Source: UMGS1766 sp963660915 (GTDB taxonomy: Bacteria; Bacillota; Clostridia; Oscillospirales; Oscillospiraceae). From it: a DNA stretch of 15,340 nt. Below the pieces are notes generated by a model that did no database searches, had not been told where the DNA came from, and saw only the letters and a list, made by a program, of their open reading frames with translations. Both the position numbers and the translations under genes were made by a program. Shown piece by piece: positions 14,490-15,340 of this stretch; positions within the stretch are counted from its first letter, which is position 1; each line of letters starts with the position of its first letter. The stretch covers positions 1-15,340 of the forward strand of contig CAVLAO010000039.1 in assembly GCA_963660915.1 (NCBI GenBank), in the 5' to 3' direction.

Positions 14490-15340
14490 TTAACCGTTCT
14501 GGTTGTTGTTATTCTGCTGTGCCTGATTCTGCGCCTGATTCTGCGCCGGGTGGTGGCTTTGGTAGGTCTGATACGACCCCGCTCCAAAGAGGCCCTCTAC
14601 TACATGCTGTGGCTGCTGTCCATGCTGTTGCACGGCGTTCGGCTGCTGTGCCTGCTGCTGTGCCTGCTGCACCGGCTGCACCGGCTGCTGTGCCTGCTGT
14701 GCCTGCTGCACCGGCTGCACCGGCTGCTGAACCTGCTGGTTCTGCGGCTGAACCGGGTTCGGGTTGTTATTCACCGGAGGATTATTCGCCGGAGGATTCA
14801 CCGGTCCGTTGTTCACGCCCTGCGCTGGCTGCTGCTGATTATTGTTATTCTGCAGCTGCTGTACCGGGTTGTTATTCTGAGCGGCTCCTCCGCCTTGTCC
14901 GCCCTGCTGTGCTCCTGCAGGTCCATTGTTGTTATTGTTATTGTTATTACCATTGTAGCCCGGAGCGTATCGACCATAGAGACTGTTCAGCACCTGCTGT
15001 TTTGTTCTCACAGGATTTTGATTGTTCTGTGGCTGTTGATTGTTGTTCGCCGCCACGGGGCCGTTGTTCCCTCCCTGGGGTCCCTGCTGTTGATTCTGCT
15101 GCCCCTGCGGTGCCTGCTGCACCGGCTGCTGAACCTGCTGGTTCTGCGGCTGAACCGGCTGCTGAACCTGCTGGTTCTGCGGCTGAACCGGCTGCTGAAC
15201 CTGCTGGTTCTGCGGCTGAACCGGCTGCTGAACCTGCTGGTTCTGCGGCTGAACCGGCTGCTGAACCTGCTGGTTCTGCGGCTGAACCGGCTGCTGAACC
15301 TGCTGGTTCTGCGGCTGAACCGGCTGCTGAACCTGCTGGT
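14490..15340 (-). CDS. Gln/Asn/Pro-rich low-complexity protein (partial, C-terminal 282 aa)
   Basis: The frame is open from the window edge to TAA at 14492-14490, so the N-terminus lies beyond 15340; the GTG at 15122 is an internal valine codon, not a start. The visible part is almost entirely Gln, Asn, Pro, Val, Gly and Ala. It begins with six perfect copies (plus part of a seventh) of an 11-residue unit (QPQNQQVQQPV), then Q/N/G-rich sequence, an eight-Asn run and PVQPVQQAQQ blocks. Two less biased islands occur: VLNSLYGRYAPGY (codons at about 14993-14955) and VVEGLFGAGSYQTYQ (about 14603-14559). No cysteine or transmembrane helix is visible. Such a region is expected to be disordered and flexible. 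The gene precedes VirB4 in the same direction, so it may be a scaffold, cell-wall-spanning or surface component of the same machine. The family is not recognised and any function is inference. Confidence 0.8.
   Translation of the reverse strand, partial: QQVQQPVQPQNQQVQQPVQPQNQQVQQPVQPQNQQVQQPVQPQNQQVQQPVQPQNQQVQQPVQPQNQQVQQPVQQAPQGQQNQQQGPQGGNNGPVAANNNQQPQNNQNPVRTKQQVLNSLYGRYAPGYNGNNNNNNNNGPAGAQQGGQGGGAAQNNNPVQQLQNNNNQQQPAQGVNNGPVNPPANNPPVNNNPNPVQPQNQQVQQPVQPVQQAQQAQQPVQPVQQAQQQAQQPNAVQQHGQQPQHVVEGLFGAGSYQTYQSHHPAQNQAQNQAQQNNNNQNG
14640..14756 (-). repeat. Imperfect CAG-rich repeats encoding PVQPVQQAQQ blocks
   Basis: Alternating GCACCGGCTG and TGTGCCTGC plus-strand blocks encode PVQPVQQAQQAQ twice. 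A perfect copy of the 33-bp unit from the right edge also lies here (14724-14756), about 370 bases from the main array. This suggests repeat exchange or duplication within the gene. Confidence 0.75.
15126..15340 (-). repeat. 33-bp perfect tandem array (six full copies plus 17 bases, running off the window)
   Basis: The unit begins CTGCTGAACCTGCTGG on the plus strand and repeats without spacers at 15126, 15159, 15192, 15225, 15258, 15291 and 15324. All copies are identical by eye, including third codon positions. It is in frame and encodes an 11-residue unit (QPQNQQVQQPV). Perfect identity indicates recent slippage or gene-conversion growth and probably length variation between strains. Confidence 0.95.

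Noticed and set aside
15126..15340. Possible CRISPR array
   Set aside because: The 33-bp units are head-to-tail with no spacers and are in frame within a Q/N/P-rich coding sequence.

Overview
The window looks like chromosomal DNA of a Gram-positive anaerobe of the class Clostridia, probably a gut Oscillospiraceae/Ruminococcaceae-type organism. This is inferred from strong AGGAGG ribosome sites, ATG and GTG starts, tightly packed co-directional genes, a lipoprotein signal, a SpoIIAA-like STAS protein and a PrgI-type VirB4. No rRNA, tRNA, transposase, integrase, relaxase or CRISPR array is visible. Every gene I accept is on the minus strand, so transcription runs from position 15340 towards 1. 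The long plus-strand frames are antisense shadows.

In order of transcription: (1) 15340-14490, the C-terminal part of a Gln/Asn/Pro-rich low-complexity protein. It enters the window inside a perfect 33-bp (11-residue) tandem repeat. (2) 14328-10582, a 1248-residue VirB4-family secretion ATPase with a PrgI-like two-helix membrane domain fused at its N-terminus and a long Pro/Glu-rich tail. (3) 10568-10269, a 99-residue STAS anti-sigma-factor antagonist. (4) 10217-5358, a 1619-residue secreted protein with a signal peptide and about eight diverged copies of a beta-rich module. (5) 5265-4123, a 380-residue lipoprotein. (6) 4120-3527, a small protein of unknown family with a lysine-rich histone-like tail. 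(7) 3516-2641, a PPK2-family polyphosphate:nucleotide phosphotransferase. (8) 2514-247, a 755-residue charged, helical protein of unknown family with an Asn/Gln-rich tail, probably with its own promoter. (9) 53-1, the first 17 codons of another gene. A hairpin plus T-run at about 152-202 ends the transcript of gene 8.

Genes 1 to 5 look like part of one system. A VirB4 motor implies a type IV secretion-like membrane machine whose other parts (VirB6/VirB8-like proteins, coupling ATPase, cell-wall hydrolase) would lie beyond 15340 or elsewhere. Next to the motor are a phospho-switch protein (STAS), a giant secreted protein and a lipoprotein, which would act outside the membrane. Because no conjugation genes are visible, this may be a secretion or surface-assembly machine, or a fragment of an integrated element; the window cannot decide. 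Genes 6 and 7 are translationally coupled and form a possible polyphosphate pair. Low-complexity Q/N/P-rich segments recur in genes 1, 2 and 8.
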